A stretch of DNA of 64,000 nt from NCBI RefSeq assembly GCF_014649035.1, contig NZ_BMSG01000026.1, positions 50,238-114,237 of the forward strand, in the 5' to 3' direction. The notes below the pieces were generated by a model that searched no databases, was not told the origin of the DNA, and saw only the letters and a list, made by a program, of their open reading frames with translations. This stretch comes from Streptomyces sindenensis (GTDB lineage Bacteria > Actinomycetota > Actinomycetes > Streptomycetales > Streptomycetaceae). Both the position numbers and the translations under genes were made by a program. Below are positions 41,275 through 50,223 of the stretch, in pieces. Position 1 is the stretch's first letter. Each line of letters opens with the position of its first letter.

Positions 41275-42162
41275 TCAGGGAAGGGGCGTGCCGCCGGTGG
41301 CGTTCATGATCTCGCCGGTGATGAACGAGGCGTTCGCCGAGGCGAGGAAGACATAGGCCGGCGCCATCTCGGCGGGCTGCGCGGGGCGGCCCAGGGGGCT
41401 CTGCTTCCCGAACTCGGCCGTGTCGGGCAGCGTGGCCGGGATGAGCGGGGTCCAGACGGGTCCGGGGGCCACCGCGTTCACGCGGACACCGTCGGCGGCG
41501 AGCATCTGGGCGAGGCCCTGGGTGAAGGTGACGATCGCGCCCTTCGTCATCGCGTAGTCGAGCAGATGCGGGCTCGGCTTGTACGCCTGCACCGACGTGG
41601 TGTTGATGATCGAGCCGCCCGCCGGAATGTGCGGAAGAGCGGCCTTGCACAGCCAGAACATCCCGTACAGGTTCGTGCGCACCACCCGGTCGAACTGCTC
41701 GGTCGAGATCGCTGAGATCCCTTCGGGCCGGGACATCTGGTACGCCGCGTTGTTCACCAGGACGTCGATGCGGCCGCCCTCGGCCACGGCCCGTTCCACG
41801 AGCGAGCGGCACTGCTTCTCGTCCCGGACGTCACAGACGACCGCCACGCCCTTCCGCCCCGCCTCCTCCACCAGGCGGACGGTCTCCGCGGCCTCCTTCT
41901 CCTCCTCGGGAAGATGGGTCAGCACCACGTCCGCGCCCTCCCGCGCGAAGGCCAGGGCCACCGCGCGACCGATGCCCGAATCCCCGCCGGTGATCAGGGC
42001 CTTGCGGTCGACGAGCAGCTCACTGCCCCGGTAGGAGTCCTCGCCGTGATCGGGCGGCGGGTCCATGGGGCCCGTCCAGCCGGGATGCTCCTGGTCCTGC
42101 TGGGGGAAGTCCGGGCGGGGATGGAGCTGGTTCGGGTCCTGCGGCTGTTCGCCCCTCGTCAT
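41275..42162 (-). CDS. Short-chain dehydrogenase/reductase, stress-type (YhdG/YhxC-like)
   Basis: 295 residues from ATG 42162 after GAGAGGCAGC. A Gln/Pro-rich N-terminal extension (PDFPQQDQEHPGWTGPMDPPPDHGEDSYRG) is typical of the general-stress SDRs of Bacillus and actinobacteria. Cofactor motif TGGDSGIGRAVALAFAREGAD, then VLVNNAAYQM, catalytic Ser in IINTTSVQAY and Tyr-x3-Lys in LLDYAMTKGAI. NAD(P)-dependent oxidation or reduction of an unknown alcohol/carbonyl. First gene of the run with the decarboxylase and flavodoxin genes. Confidence 0.9.
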   Translation of the reverse strand: MTRGEQPQDPNQLHPRPDFPQQDQEHPGWTGPMDPPPDHGEDSYRGSELLVDRKALITGGDSGIGRAVALAFAREGADVVLTHLPEEEKEAAETVRLVEEAGRKGVAVVCDVRDEKQCRSLVERAVAEGGRIDVLVNNAAYQMSRPEGISAISTEQFDRVVRTNLYGMFWLCKAALPHIPAGGSIINTTSVQAYKPSPHLLDYAMTKGAIVTFTQGLAQMLAADGVRVNAVAPGPVWTPLIPATLPDTAEFGKQSPLGRPAQPAEMAPAYVFLASANASFITGEIMNATGGTPLP

Positions 42163-42309
42163 GGTGCTGCCTCTCTGCTCGGCTTTCTGCCCGGCTCTCT
42201 GCCGGACGGTGGCCGGGGCTCCGGGTGCCCCTCTCCGCCCGACCGAAACACCCCTCCGGGGAGGCCGCACCCCGGGTGAGCCGTGTCTCACCCGGGCGCC
42301 ACGACTTGT

Positions 42310-42329
42310 CTATGCAACGAGTTGCATAG
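42310..42329. promoter_or_regulatory. Perfect 20-bp PadR operator
   Basis: CTATGCAACGAGTTGCATAG is a perfect palindrome with 9-base arms around GA, ending 12 bases before the padR start codon. AT-rich symmetric sites with ATGCAAC half-sites at this position are expected for PadR-type autorepression. It may also control the acyl-CoA dehydrogenase gene downstream. Confidence 0.85.
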
Positions 42330-42341
42330 AAGGATCGCCGC

Positions 42342-42908
42342 ATGGCCCTCGACCACGCGATCCTCGTCTCCCTGCTGGAGCGGCCCGGCTCCGGCTATGA
42401 GCTGGCCCGGCGGTTCGAGCGGTCCATCGGATACTTCTGGACCGCCACCCACCAGCAGATCTACCGCGTCCTGGGCCGCATGGTGACCGACGGCCTCCTC
42501 CAGGTCCGCGAGGTGGAGCAGCAGGGGCGGCCGGACAAGAAGGAGTACTCCGTCACCGGGCCCGGCCGCGCCGCCCTCGCCGCGTGGCTGCACAAGCCGA
42601 TCGAGCCGGAGAGCCTGCGGCACGATCTCGCCGTGAAGATCCGGGGTGCGGCCTTCGACGACCCGGCCGCCCTGATCGACGAGGTCGAGCGCCACCGCCA
42701 GGTGCACCGCGACCGGCTCGCGCACTACCTTGCCGGGGAACTGCGCGACTTCACCGGGCCCGAAGCCCCCGCGCCGCAGGACGCCGGCCAGGAACTCCAG
42801 CACGTCGTGCTGCGGGGCGGTATCGCGTACGAGCGCATGACGATCGCCTGGCTCGACGACGTACTCGCCACGCTCCACCGGCTCGACGCCGCGGGCCCCG
42901 GCGCCTGA
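42342..42908 (+). CDS. PadR family transcriptional regulator
   Basis: 188 residues. The N-terminal winged helix is ALDHAILVSLLERPGSGYELARRFERSIGYFWTATHQQIYRVLGRMVTDGLLQVREVEQQGRPDKKEYSVTGPGRAAL, diagnostic for PadR. The C-terminal helical domain (Vir_act_alpha_C type) supports dimerisation. Start ATG after AGAAGGATCG. The perfect palindrome just upstream is its likely operator. The acyl-CoA dehydrogenase gene begins 66 bases downstream on the same strand and is the obvious regulated partner. Ligand unknown, possibly an acyl-CoA or aromatic acid. Confidence 0.93.
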   Translation: MALDHAILVSLLERPGSGYELARRFERSIGYFWTATHQQIYRVLGRMVTDGLLQVREVEQQGRPDKKEYSVTGPGRAALAAWLHKPIEPESLRHDLAVKIRGAAFDDPAALIDEVERHRQVHRDRLAHYLAGELRDFTGPEAPAPQDAGQELQHVVLRGGIAYERMTIAWLDDVLATLHRLDAAGPGA

Positions 42909-42973
42909 ACGGCGCGCCGCCCGCCACCTCCGTACCACCGACGAAACCCTCACCCTCCCGGAAGGCACCCGCC

Positions 42974-44698
42974 ATGGCCGACTCCGCGTCGCTCCTGTTC
43001 AACCCGCGCACCTACGACCCCGAGCACTTCGACCCGGAGACCCGCAGGCTGCTGCGCGCCACCGTCGACTGGTTCGAGGCGCGCGGCAAGCGCCGGCTGA
43101 TCGAGGACTACCGCTCCCGTGCCTGGCTCGGCGACTTCCTCGACTTCGCCGCGCGGGAGGGCCTGTTCGCCACCTTCCTCACCCCCGCCTCCGCCGCGGG
43201 GAAGGACGACCAGCGCTGGGACACCGCCCGGATTGCCGCCCTCAACGAGATCTTCGGCTTCTACGGCCTCGACTACTGGTACGCCTGGCAGGTGACCATC
43301 CTCGGGCTCGGCCCGGTCTGGCAGAGCGACAACGCCGAGGCCCGCGCCCGGGCTGCCGAACTCCTCTCCCAGGGCGAGGTGTTCGCCTTCGGCCTCTCCG
43401 AGAAGACCCACGGCGCCGACATCTACTCCACCGACATGCTGCTGACGCCCGACGGCGACGGCGGCTTCCGGGCCTCCGGCTCCAAGTACTACATCGGCAA
43501 CGGCAACGCCGCCGGTCTCGTCTCCGTCTTCGGCCGCCGCACCGACGTCGAGGGCCCCGACGGTTACGTCTTCTTCGCCGCCGACAGCCGCCACGAGGCG
43601 TACCGGCTCGTTAAGAACGTCGTCGACTCCTCCAAGTACGTCAGCGAGTTCCGCCTGGAGAGCTATCCGGTCGCGCCCGCCGACATCCTGCACACCGGCC
43701 GCGCCGCCTTCGACGCCGCGCTCAACACCGTCAACGTCGGCAAGTTCAACCTCTGCACCGCCTCCATCGGCATCTGCGAGCACGCGATGTACGAGGCCGT
43801 CACCCACGCGAGCAACCGCATCCTCTACGGCCGCCCCGTCACCGCCTTCCCGCACGTGCGCCGCGAGCTGACCGACGCCTACGTCCGGCTCGTCGGGATG
43901 AAGCTGTTCAGCGACCGCGCCGTCGACTACTTCCGCTCCGCCGGGCCCGACGACCGCCGCTACCTGCTCTTCAATCCGATGACGAAGATGAAGGTCACCA
44001 CGGAGGGCGAGAAGGTCATCGACCTGATGTGGGACGTCATCGCCGCCAAGGGCTTCGAGAAGGACAACTACTTCGCCCAGGCCGCCATCGAGATCCGGGG
44101 CCTGCCGAAGCTGGAGGGCACGGTCCACGTGAACCTCGCGCTGATCCTGAAGTTCATGCGCAACCACCTGCTCGACCCGGTCGACTACCCGGCCGTCCCC
44201 TCCCGCCTGGATGCGGCCGACGACGACTTCCTGTTCCGCCAGGGTCCGGCGCGCGGCCTGGGCTCCGTACGCTTCCACGACTGGCGCGCCGCGTTCGACG
44301 CGTACGCCGGGGTGCCGAACGTCGCCCGCTTCCGCGAGCAGGCGGACGCCCTGTGCGCGTTCGTCGAGACGGCCGCCCCCGACGAGGAGCAGAGCCGCGA
44401 CCTCGACCTCCTCCTGGCCGTCGGCCAGCTCTTCGCCCTCGTCGTCCACGGCCAGCTGATCCTGGAGCAGGCCCGGCTGACCGGCCTGGACGAGGAACTG
44501 CTGGACGAGCTGTTCGCCGTGCTCGTCCGCGACTTCTCCGCGCACGCCGTCGAGCTGCACGGCAAGGACTCCGCCACCGAGACCCAGCAGAACTGGGCGC
44601 TGGGCGCGGTCCGTCGGCCGGTCGTCGACGCGGCCCGTTCGGCGCGGATCTGGGAGCAGGTCGAGGCGCTGTCGGGGGCGTACGAGATGGGGCAGTAG
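42974..44698 (+). CDS. Acyl-CoA dehydrogenase family protein
   Basis: 574 residues from ATG 42974 after GGAAGG. Dehydrogenase landmarks: FAFGLSEKTHGADIYSTDM (the FAD/substrate loop), SGSKYYIGNGNAAGLVSVFGR, FNLCTASIGICEHAMYEAVTHASNRILYGRPVTAFPHVR, and a C-terminal helical extension up to EQVEALSGAYEMGQ. It is about 180 residues longer than classical members, like FadE-type enzymes of mycobacteria. It catalyses alpha,beta-dehydrogenation of an acyl-CoA with electrons passed to ETF. Position behind padR suggests induction by its own substrate. Confidence 0.88.
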   Translation: MADSASLLFNPRTYDPEHFDPETRRLLRATVDWFEARGKRRLIEDYRSRAWLGDFLDFAAREGLFATFLTPASAAGKDDQRWDTARIAALNEIFGFYGLDYWYAWQVTILGLGPVWQSDNAEARARAAELLSQGEVFAFGLSEKTHGADIYSTDMLLTPDGDGGFRASGSKYYIGNGNAAGLVSVFGRRTDVEGPDGYVFFAADSRHEAYRLVKNVVDSSKYVSEFRLESYPVAPADILHTGRAAFDAALNTVNVGKFNLCTASIGICEHAMYEAVTHASNRILYGRPVTAFPHVRRELTDAYVRLVGMKLFSDRAVDYFRSAGPDDRRYLLFNPMTKMKVTTEGEKVIDLMWDVIAAKGFEKDNYFAQAAIEIRGLPKLEGTVHVNLALILKFMRNHLLDPVDYPAVPSRLDAADDDFLFRQGPARGLGSVRFHDWRAAFDAYAGVPNVARFREQADALCAFVETAAPDEEQSRDLDLLLAVGQLFALVVHGQLILEQARLTGLDEELLDELFAVLVRDFSAHAVELHGKDSATETQQNWALGAVRRPVVDAARSARIWEQVEALSGAYEMGQ

Positions 44699-44711
44699 GC
44701 CTGCGGACCGA

Positions 44712-44736
44712 GGGCCCGGGGGCATCCTCCGGGCCC
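44712..44736. terminator. Bidirectional terminator hairpin
   Basis: GGGCCCGG (44712-44719) pairs perfectly with CCGGGCCC (44729-44736) across a 9-base loop, between the convergent acyl-CoA dehydrogenase and coiled-coil genes. Confidence 0.65.
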
Positions 44737-44753
44737 GCTCCGGCGTCAGCGCG

Positions 44754-45248
44754 CTACCGGCCCGAGCCGGAGATCCACCACGCCATCTCCTCGAACGCGT
44801 CCAGGGTGCGCGGGTCATAGGGGCCGAGATCCGCCCGGCACTCTCCGGCCAGCGTCCGGTACAGCGTGATCGCCCCGCGCCTGTCGCCGGATTCTCCGGT
44901 GATTCTGGCGAGTTGCATCCGGGCGTCGAGTACCACGGGGTCCGTCGCGCGGTGCGTCGCCCGGAGCCGGTCGATCGTGCTTTCCAGCTCGCGGATCCGC
45001 TCCATGTAGGCCTCCGTGGTCTCCCGTACGGCGCGCGAAGACGTCTCCGTGCGGGACACGTCGTCGGCCACGCTCCTCAGCCGGTCGTCGATGCCGCTGA
45101 CGTCCGTCCGCACAGAGCTCAGCTCCCGGGCCAGTCCGGAACGGTCCTGTTCCTGCCGCTCCTTGAGCGCGGTGACATCGCGCCCCACGTCGGAGAGCGC
45201 GTCGAGTAACGCAGCCAGGTCTTCCTGTGGATCTTCGGGTTCCTGCAC
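44754..45248 (-). CDS. Coiled-coil protein with TPR-like C-terminus, unknown function
   Basis: 164 residues from GTG 45248, which follows GGGGGGACC; the frame opens eight codons earlier at a TTG. Residues about 10-95 are heptad-like and charged (LLDALSDVGRDVTALKERQ, VSGIDDRLRSVADDVSRTET, MERIRELESTIDRLRA), predicting a coiled coil. The end, ARMQLARITGESGDRRGAIT followed by LYRTLAGECRADLGPYDPRTLDAFEEMAWWI, looks like one TPR-type helical pair as found in tetratricopeptide proteins of bacterial signalling and conflict systems. It is divergent from the P-loop ATPase gene (140 bases between starts), so they may work together. Confidence 0.65.
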   Translation of the reverse strand: MQEPEDPQEDLAALLDALSDVGRDVTALKERQEQDRSGLARELSSVRTDVSGIDDRLRSVADDVSRTETSSRAVRETTEAYMERIRELESTIDRLRATHRATDPVVLDARMQLARITGESGDRRGAITLYRTLAGECRADLGPYDPRTLDAFEEMAWWISGSGR

Positions 45249-45388
45249 CGGTCCCCCCGGGAGTGCGCGCAACGTGACGGCCGGGTCCGGCTCCCTCGGC
45301 CGTGCCCCGTGCGCTCATTATCAGGACGTTCCCGTCCGTCCGGGCCTACTCTGAGGATTCACCAACAGCACAACGGGGCGGGGGAAAC

Positions 45389-47302
45389 GTGCAGCCGGGT
45401 CCGATCAGTCTTTTGTTCTTCGGGCGCGACGATGCCGAAACGGACCTGCAGGACGGCCTCTTGAAGGGGCCGGTCTTCCGTCCCACGTACGCCTACCGTG
45501 AGGCTCTGTCCGGCCGGAAGTTGCTCATCATCGGCCGAAAAGGCTCGGGAAAGAGTGCGATCTGCCGTCAACTGGCCACTCCGGAGGGCCATCCCGGCGC
45601 CTCGGTTCTCATCGCGCCGGACGATGCGGCCGGAGACGAGATCCGCCGTTTCGCGTTGCAGGGACTTACGCCCGACACGGCCAAGTCGCTGGTCTGGCGC
45701 TACCTTTTCGCCGTTCACGCGGCACGTCATCTCACCGACCACGCACGTGCCGCGCACGGCCGCCGGCTGCCGGCATCCGTCCGGGCCGTGCGTTCCTTCC
45801 TGGAGGCCAACGGCGAGTCGGACGACGCGCGTCTGTACGAAAGGCTCCGCCGAGGCATCGGCCGGCTCCAGTCCGCCGACCTCTCGCTGAAGGCCTTCGG
45901 CGTCGAAGCGGCTCTGGGCATCGGCGGCGCTTCCGAGGGAGCGGAGGCCTCCGGCCAGCTCGACGTCCTGGAAGCGGGGGTGCGGGCCGGGTTCGCCGAT
46001 CTCGACTGCGCCCGCAGGCATCCGCCGCTCCTGCTCCTGGTCGACCAGCTGGAACAGGTGTGGACCGTCGAGCCCGAGAGCCACGCGCTGGTCACGGGTC
46101 TGCTGCTGGCCGCGAAGCACGCCATCTCCTTCTACGGCAACGCCCTCCGCGCGGCCCTGTTCCTCCGCGCGGACATCTACGACACCTTGAACTTCGGCGA
46201 CGGCGACAAATTCCACAGCGACGAGATCCGTATTTCCTGGACCCGGGAAGCACTGGAGGACCTGGCGCTCTCCCGGGCCCGGGCCTCGATCGGACTTCCG
46301 CTCACCAGGCGGGACCTGTGGGAGGGGCTGTTCCCGGTGAGCGTGATGGGGGAGCCGACGTCCGAGTACATTTTCCGGCGCTCGTTGCCGCGCCCGCGCG
46401 ACACCATCCAGTTCCTCAACGTGTGCCGCAACATCGCCGACGAGGCCGGTCACTTCACGATCTCCGAGGACGACGTCCTGGCCGCCACGGACCGGTTCTC
46501 CCGTTGGAAGCTCCAGGACCTCGCCAAGGAATACCTGATCAGTCACCCTTTCCTGCGTTCTCTCTTTCCGCTTTTCGAGAACACGGGCTATGTCGTGATG
46601 CGATCCACCCTGGAGGAACGCTTCGAAGGCCGCAGGGAAACCCTGCACCGGGAATTCTCCGACTACACCGAGAGTCTCACCACCCAGGGCGTCGTAGATG
46701 TCCTCTACTCAGTCGGCTTCATCGGCGTGAAGCGGGGGAACGACACCGTTTACGCCGGTGGCAGTGCCACGCCGCCGCTGCCCGACGAGCACGAGTTCCA
46801 CGTGCACCCGTGCTTCCGGCCGGCGCTGAACTCCCTCGGAGCCATGGAGCTGCCCACCTATCTGCCCAGCCGAGCCCGCCACCCTGTCGTGGGACACGGC
46901 TCCCTCGCCGCCGCGATCACCGCCGCCGACGTCGGCCCCACGGTCAACCGCAACGTACGCCTGCTCAACGAGGTGACCGCCGCCGGCGAACGGCTGCTGC
47001 GGCAACTGACGCGGTCCGGCCTGCCGGACAGCACGCGGGAGGAGGTGTACGTCGGGATCGCGCAGGTCATGGCCGCGGCGGAGGCGTCCCGGGGCGAGCA
47101 GGCCGACGGCGGCCGGCTGGACGTGCCGAGGCATGTCCTGGCGGCCTCGGGCTACTTCGACGCGCTCGCGACACGACTGGCCACGCACGGTTTCCGGGAC
47201 CGTACGGTGACGAGGGGCCTGGAGGACGAGGCCCGGGCACTCATCCGGTCCGTCGGAGGATCCATCGGTGGAGGTGGAGGCGGAGGATCCGACTCCGGAT
47301 GA
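45389..47302 (+). CDS. P-loop ATPase of the Sll1717 type
   Basis: 637 residues from GTG 45389 after GGGGCGGGGG. The N-terminus LLFFGRDDAETDLQDGL matches the FGxxDAExD motif before the nucleotide site in Sll1717-family ATPases. Walker A is GRKGSGKS (residues 49-56), Walker B-like PLLLLVDQLEQVW, then ALFLRADIYDTLNFGDGDKF and IRISWTREALEDLALSRA. A long C-terminal region of unknown fold ends in a Gly tract (residues about 627-633) after ALIRSVGG. These ATPases resemble KAP/STAND-like NTPases, and some occur in defence islands, but the role is not established. Codon use is ordinary for the window. Confidence 0.82.
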   Translation: MQPGPISLLFFGRDDAETDLQDGLLKGPVFRPTYAYREALSGRKLLIIGRKGSGKSAICRQLATPEGHPGASVLIAPDDAAGDEIRRFALQGLTPDTAKSLVWRYLFAVHAARHLTDHARAAHGRRLPASVRAVRSFLEANGESDDARLYERLRRGIGRLQSADLSLKAFGVEAALGIGGASEGAEASGQLDVLEAGVRAGFADLDCARRHPPLLLLVDQLEQVWTVEPESHALVTGLLLAAKHAISFYGNALRAALFLRADIYDTLNFGDGDKFHSDEIRISWTREALEDLALSRARASIGLPLTRRDLWEGLFPVSVMGEPTSEYIFRRSLPRPRDTIQFLNVCRNIADEAGHFTISEDDVLAATDRFSRWKLQDLAKEYLISHPFLRSLFPLFENTGYVVMRSTLEERFEGRRETLHREFSDYTESLTTQGVVDVLYSVGFIGVKRGNDTVYAGGSATPPLPDEHEFHVHPCFRPALNSLGAMELPTYLPSRARHPVVGHGSLAAAITAADVGPTVNRNVRLLNEVTAAGERLLRQLTRSGLPDSTREEVYVGIAQVMAAAEASRGEQADGGRLDVPRHVLAASGYFDALATRLATHGFRDRTVTRGLEDEARALIRSVGGSIGGGGGGGSDSG

Positions 47303-47424
47303 TCGGGTTGCGCCAGGGCTTGTCCGACCCTTCCCGTCGTCGGCCGTAGGGCGTCTCGTCCGTTTGCGGCGTGATGGACATCGCGTTTGAGTGGGAGGGC
47401 CCCCTCGCCTTCCCTGGAGCTGAC

Positions 47425-49953
47425 ATGTCGATGGCGTTTGGTTCTCCCCTCGGTCCGTCCGATCCGTTCAGCGATCTGCTGAACCGGTTCTTCGGTATGT
47501 CGCCCGCCTCCTCGCCCCCCGCCATGCAGCGCGTCCCGATCGGGCGCCTGCTGACGGAGTCCTCCCACGAGCTGCTGGGCCGGGCGACGAGCAAGGCCGC
47601 CGAGGACGGCACCGCGGACCTCGACACCGAGCATCTGCTGTGGGCGGCGACCCAGGTCGAACCCTCGCGGGGGCTGCTGTCCCGGGCCGGGGTCGACCCC
47701 GACGCGCTTGCCGCACAGCTCGACGAGGTGCTGCCCCGGGAGTCCGCCGAGCCGTCCGCCGAGCCGGGGCTCACCCCGGCGGCGAAGCGGACCCTCACCG
47801 CCGCCTACGCCCGCTCGCAGGCGGCCGGGGTGTCCTACATCGGGCCCGAGCACATCCTCGGCGCACTCATCGACGACGCGGACTCCGGGGCCGGGCGGTT
47901 CCTGGGGGCGGACGACCTCGACGTGGGCAAACTGCGCGGAGCGGCCGACCGGGCGACGGGGCCGGACGGTGCCTCCGGCGGGGCCAAGCAGCCCGCCACG
48001 ACCTTGGACGAGTTCGGCCGGGACCTCACGGAGGAGGCGAGGGCGGGGAAGCTCGACCCCGTGGTCGGGCGGGCCGAGGAGATCGAGCAGACCATCGAGA
48101 TCCTCTCGCGGCGCTCCAAGAACAACCCCGTCCTCATCGGCGAGCCCGGCGTCGGGAAGACCGCCATCGTGGAGGGCCTGGCCCAGAGCATCGTCGCGGG
48201 CGAGGTCCCCGACACCCTCAAGGACAAGCGGGTCGTCTCCCTGGACCTGTCCGGCATGGTCGCCGGAGCCCAGTACCGGGGCCAGTTCGAGGAGCGGCTC
48301 AAGAAGGTCATCGAGGACGTGCAGAAGGCCGAGGGGGAGATCATCCTCTTCATCGACGAACTCCACACGGTCGTCGGCGCGGGCGCCACCGGCGAGGGCT
48401 CGATGGACGCGGGCAACATGCTCAAGCCCGCCCTCGCCCGCGGCGAACTGCACGTCGTGGGCGCGACGACGATCGACGAGTACCGCAAGCACATCGAGAA
48501 GGACGCCGCCCTGGAGCGCCGCTTCCAGCCCGTCCTGGTGCCGGAGCCCACCGTCGAGGAGACCGTACAGATCCTCGAAGGACTGCGCGACGCCTACGAG
48601 GCCCACCACCAGGTCCGCTTCGCCGACGGGGCCCTCACGGCGGCGGCCGAGCTGTCCGACCGCTACATCAGCGACCGCTTCCTGCCCGACAAGGCCATCG
48701 ACCTGATGGACCAGGCCGGGGCCCGCGTACGGTTGCGCAGCGCCAACCGGTCCACGGAGGTCGTCAGCCGCGAGGACCGCCTCGCCAAGCTGCGGCGCGA
48801 GAAGGACGAGGCCGTCGCGGGCGAGGAGTTCGAGAAGGCGTCCGACCTGAAGCGGCAGATCGCCGAGGTCGAGGGTGAACTCGCCGGGATCGAGGAGCGC
48901 CGCGAGGGCGTCGTCTCGGTCACCTCCTCCGACATCGCCGACATCGTCTCCCGCCGCACCGGCATCCCGGTCTCCCAGCTCACCGCCGGCGAGAAGGAGA
49001 AGCTCCTCAAGCTGGAGGAGGAGATGCACGCCCGGATCGTCGGCCAGGACGAGGCCGTCACCGCGGTCTCCGAAGCCGTACGCCGCAACCGCGCCGGCAT
49101 GGGCGACCCGAACCGGCCCGTCGGCTCGTTCCTCTTCCTCGGCCCCACCGGCGTCGGCAAGACGGAGCTGGCCAAGACACTGGCCGAGCTGCTGTTCGGC
49201 CAGGACGACCGCATGATCCGCTTCGACATGAGCGAGTTCCAGGAGAAGCACACCGTCGCCCGGCTCGTCGGAGCGCCTCCCGGATACGTCGGCTACGACG
49301 AGGCGGGCCAGCTCACCGAGAAGGTACGGCGCAACCCCTACAGCGTCGTCCTGTTCGACGAGGTCGAGAAGGCGCACCCCGACGTCTTCAACACGCTGCT
49401 CCAGATCCTCGACGACGGCCGCCTCACCGACGGACAGGGCCGCACCGTCGACTTCCGCCACTGCGTCGTCATCATGACGTCCAACATCGGCGCCCACCGC
49501 ATCCTCGCCCACGAGGGCGACGCCGCCGAGCTCAAGGACGAGCTGATGGAGGACCTGCGCGGCCGGTTCCTCCCCGAGTTCCTCAACCGCATCGACGACA
49601 TCATCGTCTTCCACAGCCTCACCGAGGACGACCTGTCCGAGATCGTCGACCACCTCCTGGACCGCAGCAAGCACCGCGTCCACGCCCAGGGCATGACTCT
49701 GGAGGTCACCGAGGCGGCGAAGAAGCTCCTGGTCGCCCACGGCTACCAGCCGGAGTTCGGCGCCCGCCCGCTGCGCCGCACGATCCAGACGGAACTGGAC
49801 AACCGCGTCGCCTCCCTGCTGCTCGGCGGCGAAGCCGATCCCGGGGACACGATCGTCGCCGATGTGGTCGACGACTCCCTGAACTGCACCATCCGCAAGG
49901 GCGACGACGCCGGGAAGACCCCCGCCGCCGACACCCCCGACGGCGAGGAGTGA
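47425..49953 (+). CDS. ClpC-like AAA+ unfoldase lacking a visible ClpP-docking loop
   Basis: 842 residues from ATG 47425 after TGGAG. A Clp N-domain double repeat (about 40-175) is followed by AAA-1 with Walker A GEPGVGKT (239-246), a short UVR-like coiled segment (DEAVAGEEFEKASDLKRQIA), and AAA-2 with GPTGVGKTELAKTLAELLFG and LFDEVEKAHPDVFNTLLQILDDGRLTDGQG. It has the ClpC-type short linker rather than the long ClpB M-domain. After MTSNIGAHRI the segment is short and carries no IGF/LGF/VGF tripeptide, the element that docks ClpP in ClpC and ClpX. So it may remodel proteins without proteolysis. The full-length frame continues 18 codons upstream, but the ribosome site favours 47425. Confidence 0.9.
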   Translation: MSMAFGSPLGPSDPFSDLLNRFFGMSPASSPPAMQRVPIGRLLTESSHELLGRATSKAAEDGTADLDTEHLLWAATQVEPSRGLLSRAGVDPDALAAQLDEVLPRESAEPSAEPGLTPAAKRTLTAAYARSQAAGVSYIGPEHILGALIDDADSGAGRFLGADDLDVGKLRGAADRATGPDGASGGAKQPATTLDEFGRDLTEEARAGKLDPVVGRAEEIEQTIEILSRRSKNNPVLIGEPGVGKTAIVEGLAQSIVAGEVPDTLKDKRVVSLDLSGMVAGAQYRGQFEERLKKVIEDVQKAEGEIILFIDELHTVVGAGATGEGSMDAGNMLKPALARGELHVVGATTIDEYRKHIEKDAALERRFQPVLVPEPTVEETVQILEGLRDAYEAHHQVRFADGALTAAAELSDRYISDRFLPDKAIDLMDQAGARVRLRSANRSTEVVSREDRLAKLRREKDEAVAGEEFEKASDLKRQIAEVEGELAGIEERREGVVSVTSSDIADIVSRRTGIPVSQLTAGEKEKLLKLEEEMHARIVGQDEAVTAVSEAVRRNRAGMGDPNRPVGSFLFLGPTGVGKTELAKTLAELLFGQDDRMIRFDMSEFQEKHTVARLVGAPPGYVGYDEAGQLTEKVRRNPYSVVLFDEVEKAHPDVFNTLLQILDDGRLTDGQGRTVDFRHCVVIMTSNIGAHRILAHEGDAAELKDELMEDLRGRFLPEFLNRIDDIIVFHSLTEDDLSEIVDHLLDRSKHRVHAQGMTLEVTEAAKKLLVAHGYQPEFGARPLRRTIQTELDNRVASLLLGGEADPGDTIVADVVDDSLNCTIRKGDDAGKTPAADTPDGEE

Positions 49954-49956
49954 GCG

Positions 49957-50133
49957 ATGTCCCATCACCACCACAAGTCGAACGAAGAGGTCGAGGGCGA
50001 CCCCGACACCGGCCACAGCCGCGGAATGCCCCGCCGCCCGGACGAGAAGCGACTCGACGACCGCCTGGAGGAGGACCGCGAGGAAATGGGCCTCGCCCCG
50101 GACGGGAAGAACCGGAAGAAGAAGGCCGACTAG
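49957..50133 (+). CDS. Small charged protein with native His tract
   Basis: 58 residues starting at ATG 49957, three bases after the clp stop and preceded by GAGGAGTGAGCG. It begins MSHHHHKSNEEVEGDPD and continues with a charged helix RPDEKRLDDRLEEDREEMG before a Lys-rich end. No domain is recognised. The tight spacing and shared terminator indicate translation with the ClpC-like protein, so it could be an adaptor or a metal-binding accessory; that is a guess. The His run is natural sequence, not a cloning tag. Confidence 0.65.
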   Translation: MSHHHHKSNEEVEGDPDTGHSRGMPRRPDEKRLDDRLEEDREEMGLAPDGKNRKKKAD

Positions 50134-50139
50134 GCCCTG

Positions 50140-50190
50140 GCGTCAATCTGCCATCTGCCGGGCTTCGCACGGCAGATCGCAGATTGACGC
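50140..50190. terminator. Long two-step terminator hairpin
   Basis: GCGTCAATCTGC (50140-50151) pairs perfectly with GCAGATTGACGC (50179-50190), and an inner CTGCCG (50155-50160) with CGGCAG (50170-50175), separated by a 3-base internal loop. It lies between the convergent small-protein gene and the molybdoenzyme gene. The lower stem is AT-richer than its surroundings. Confidence 0.9.
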
Positions 50191-50223
50191 GATCGCTCAT
50201 AGCGGGCAGGCCCGCGACGGCGC

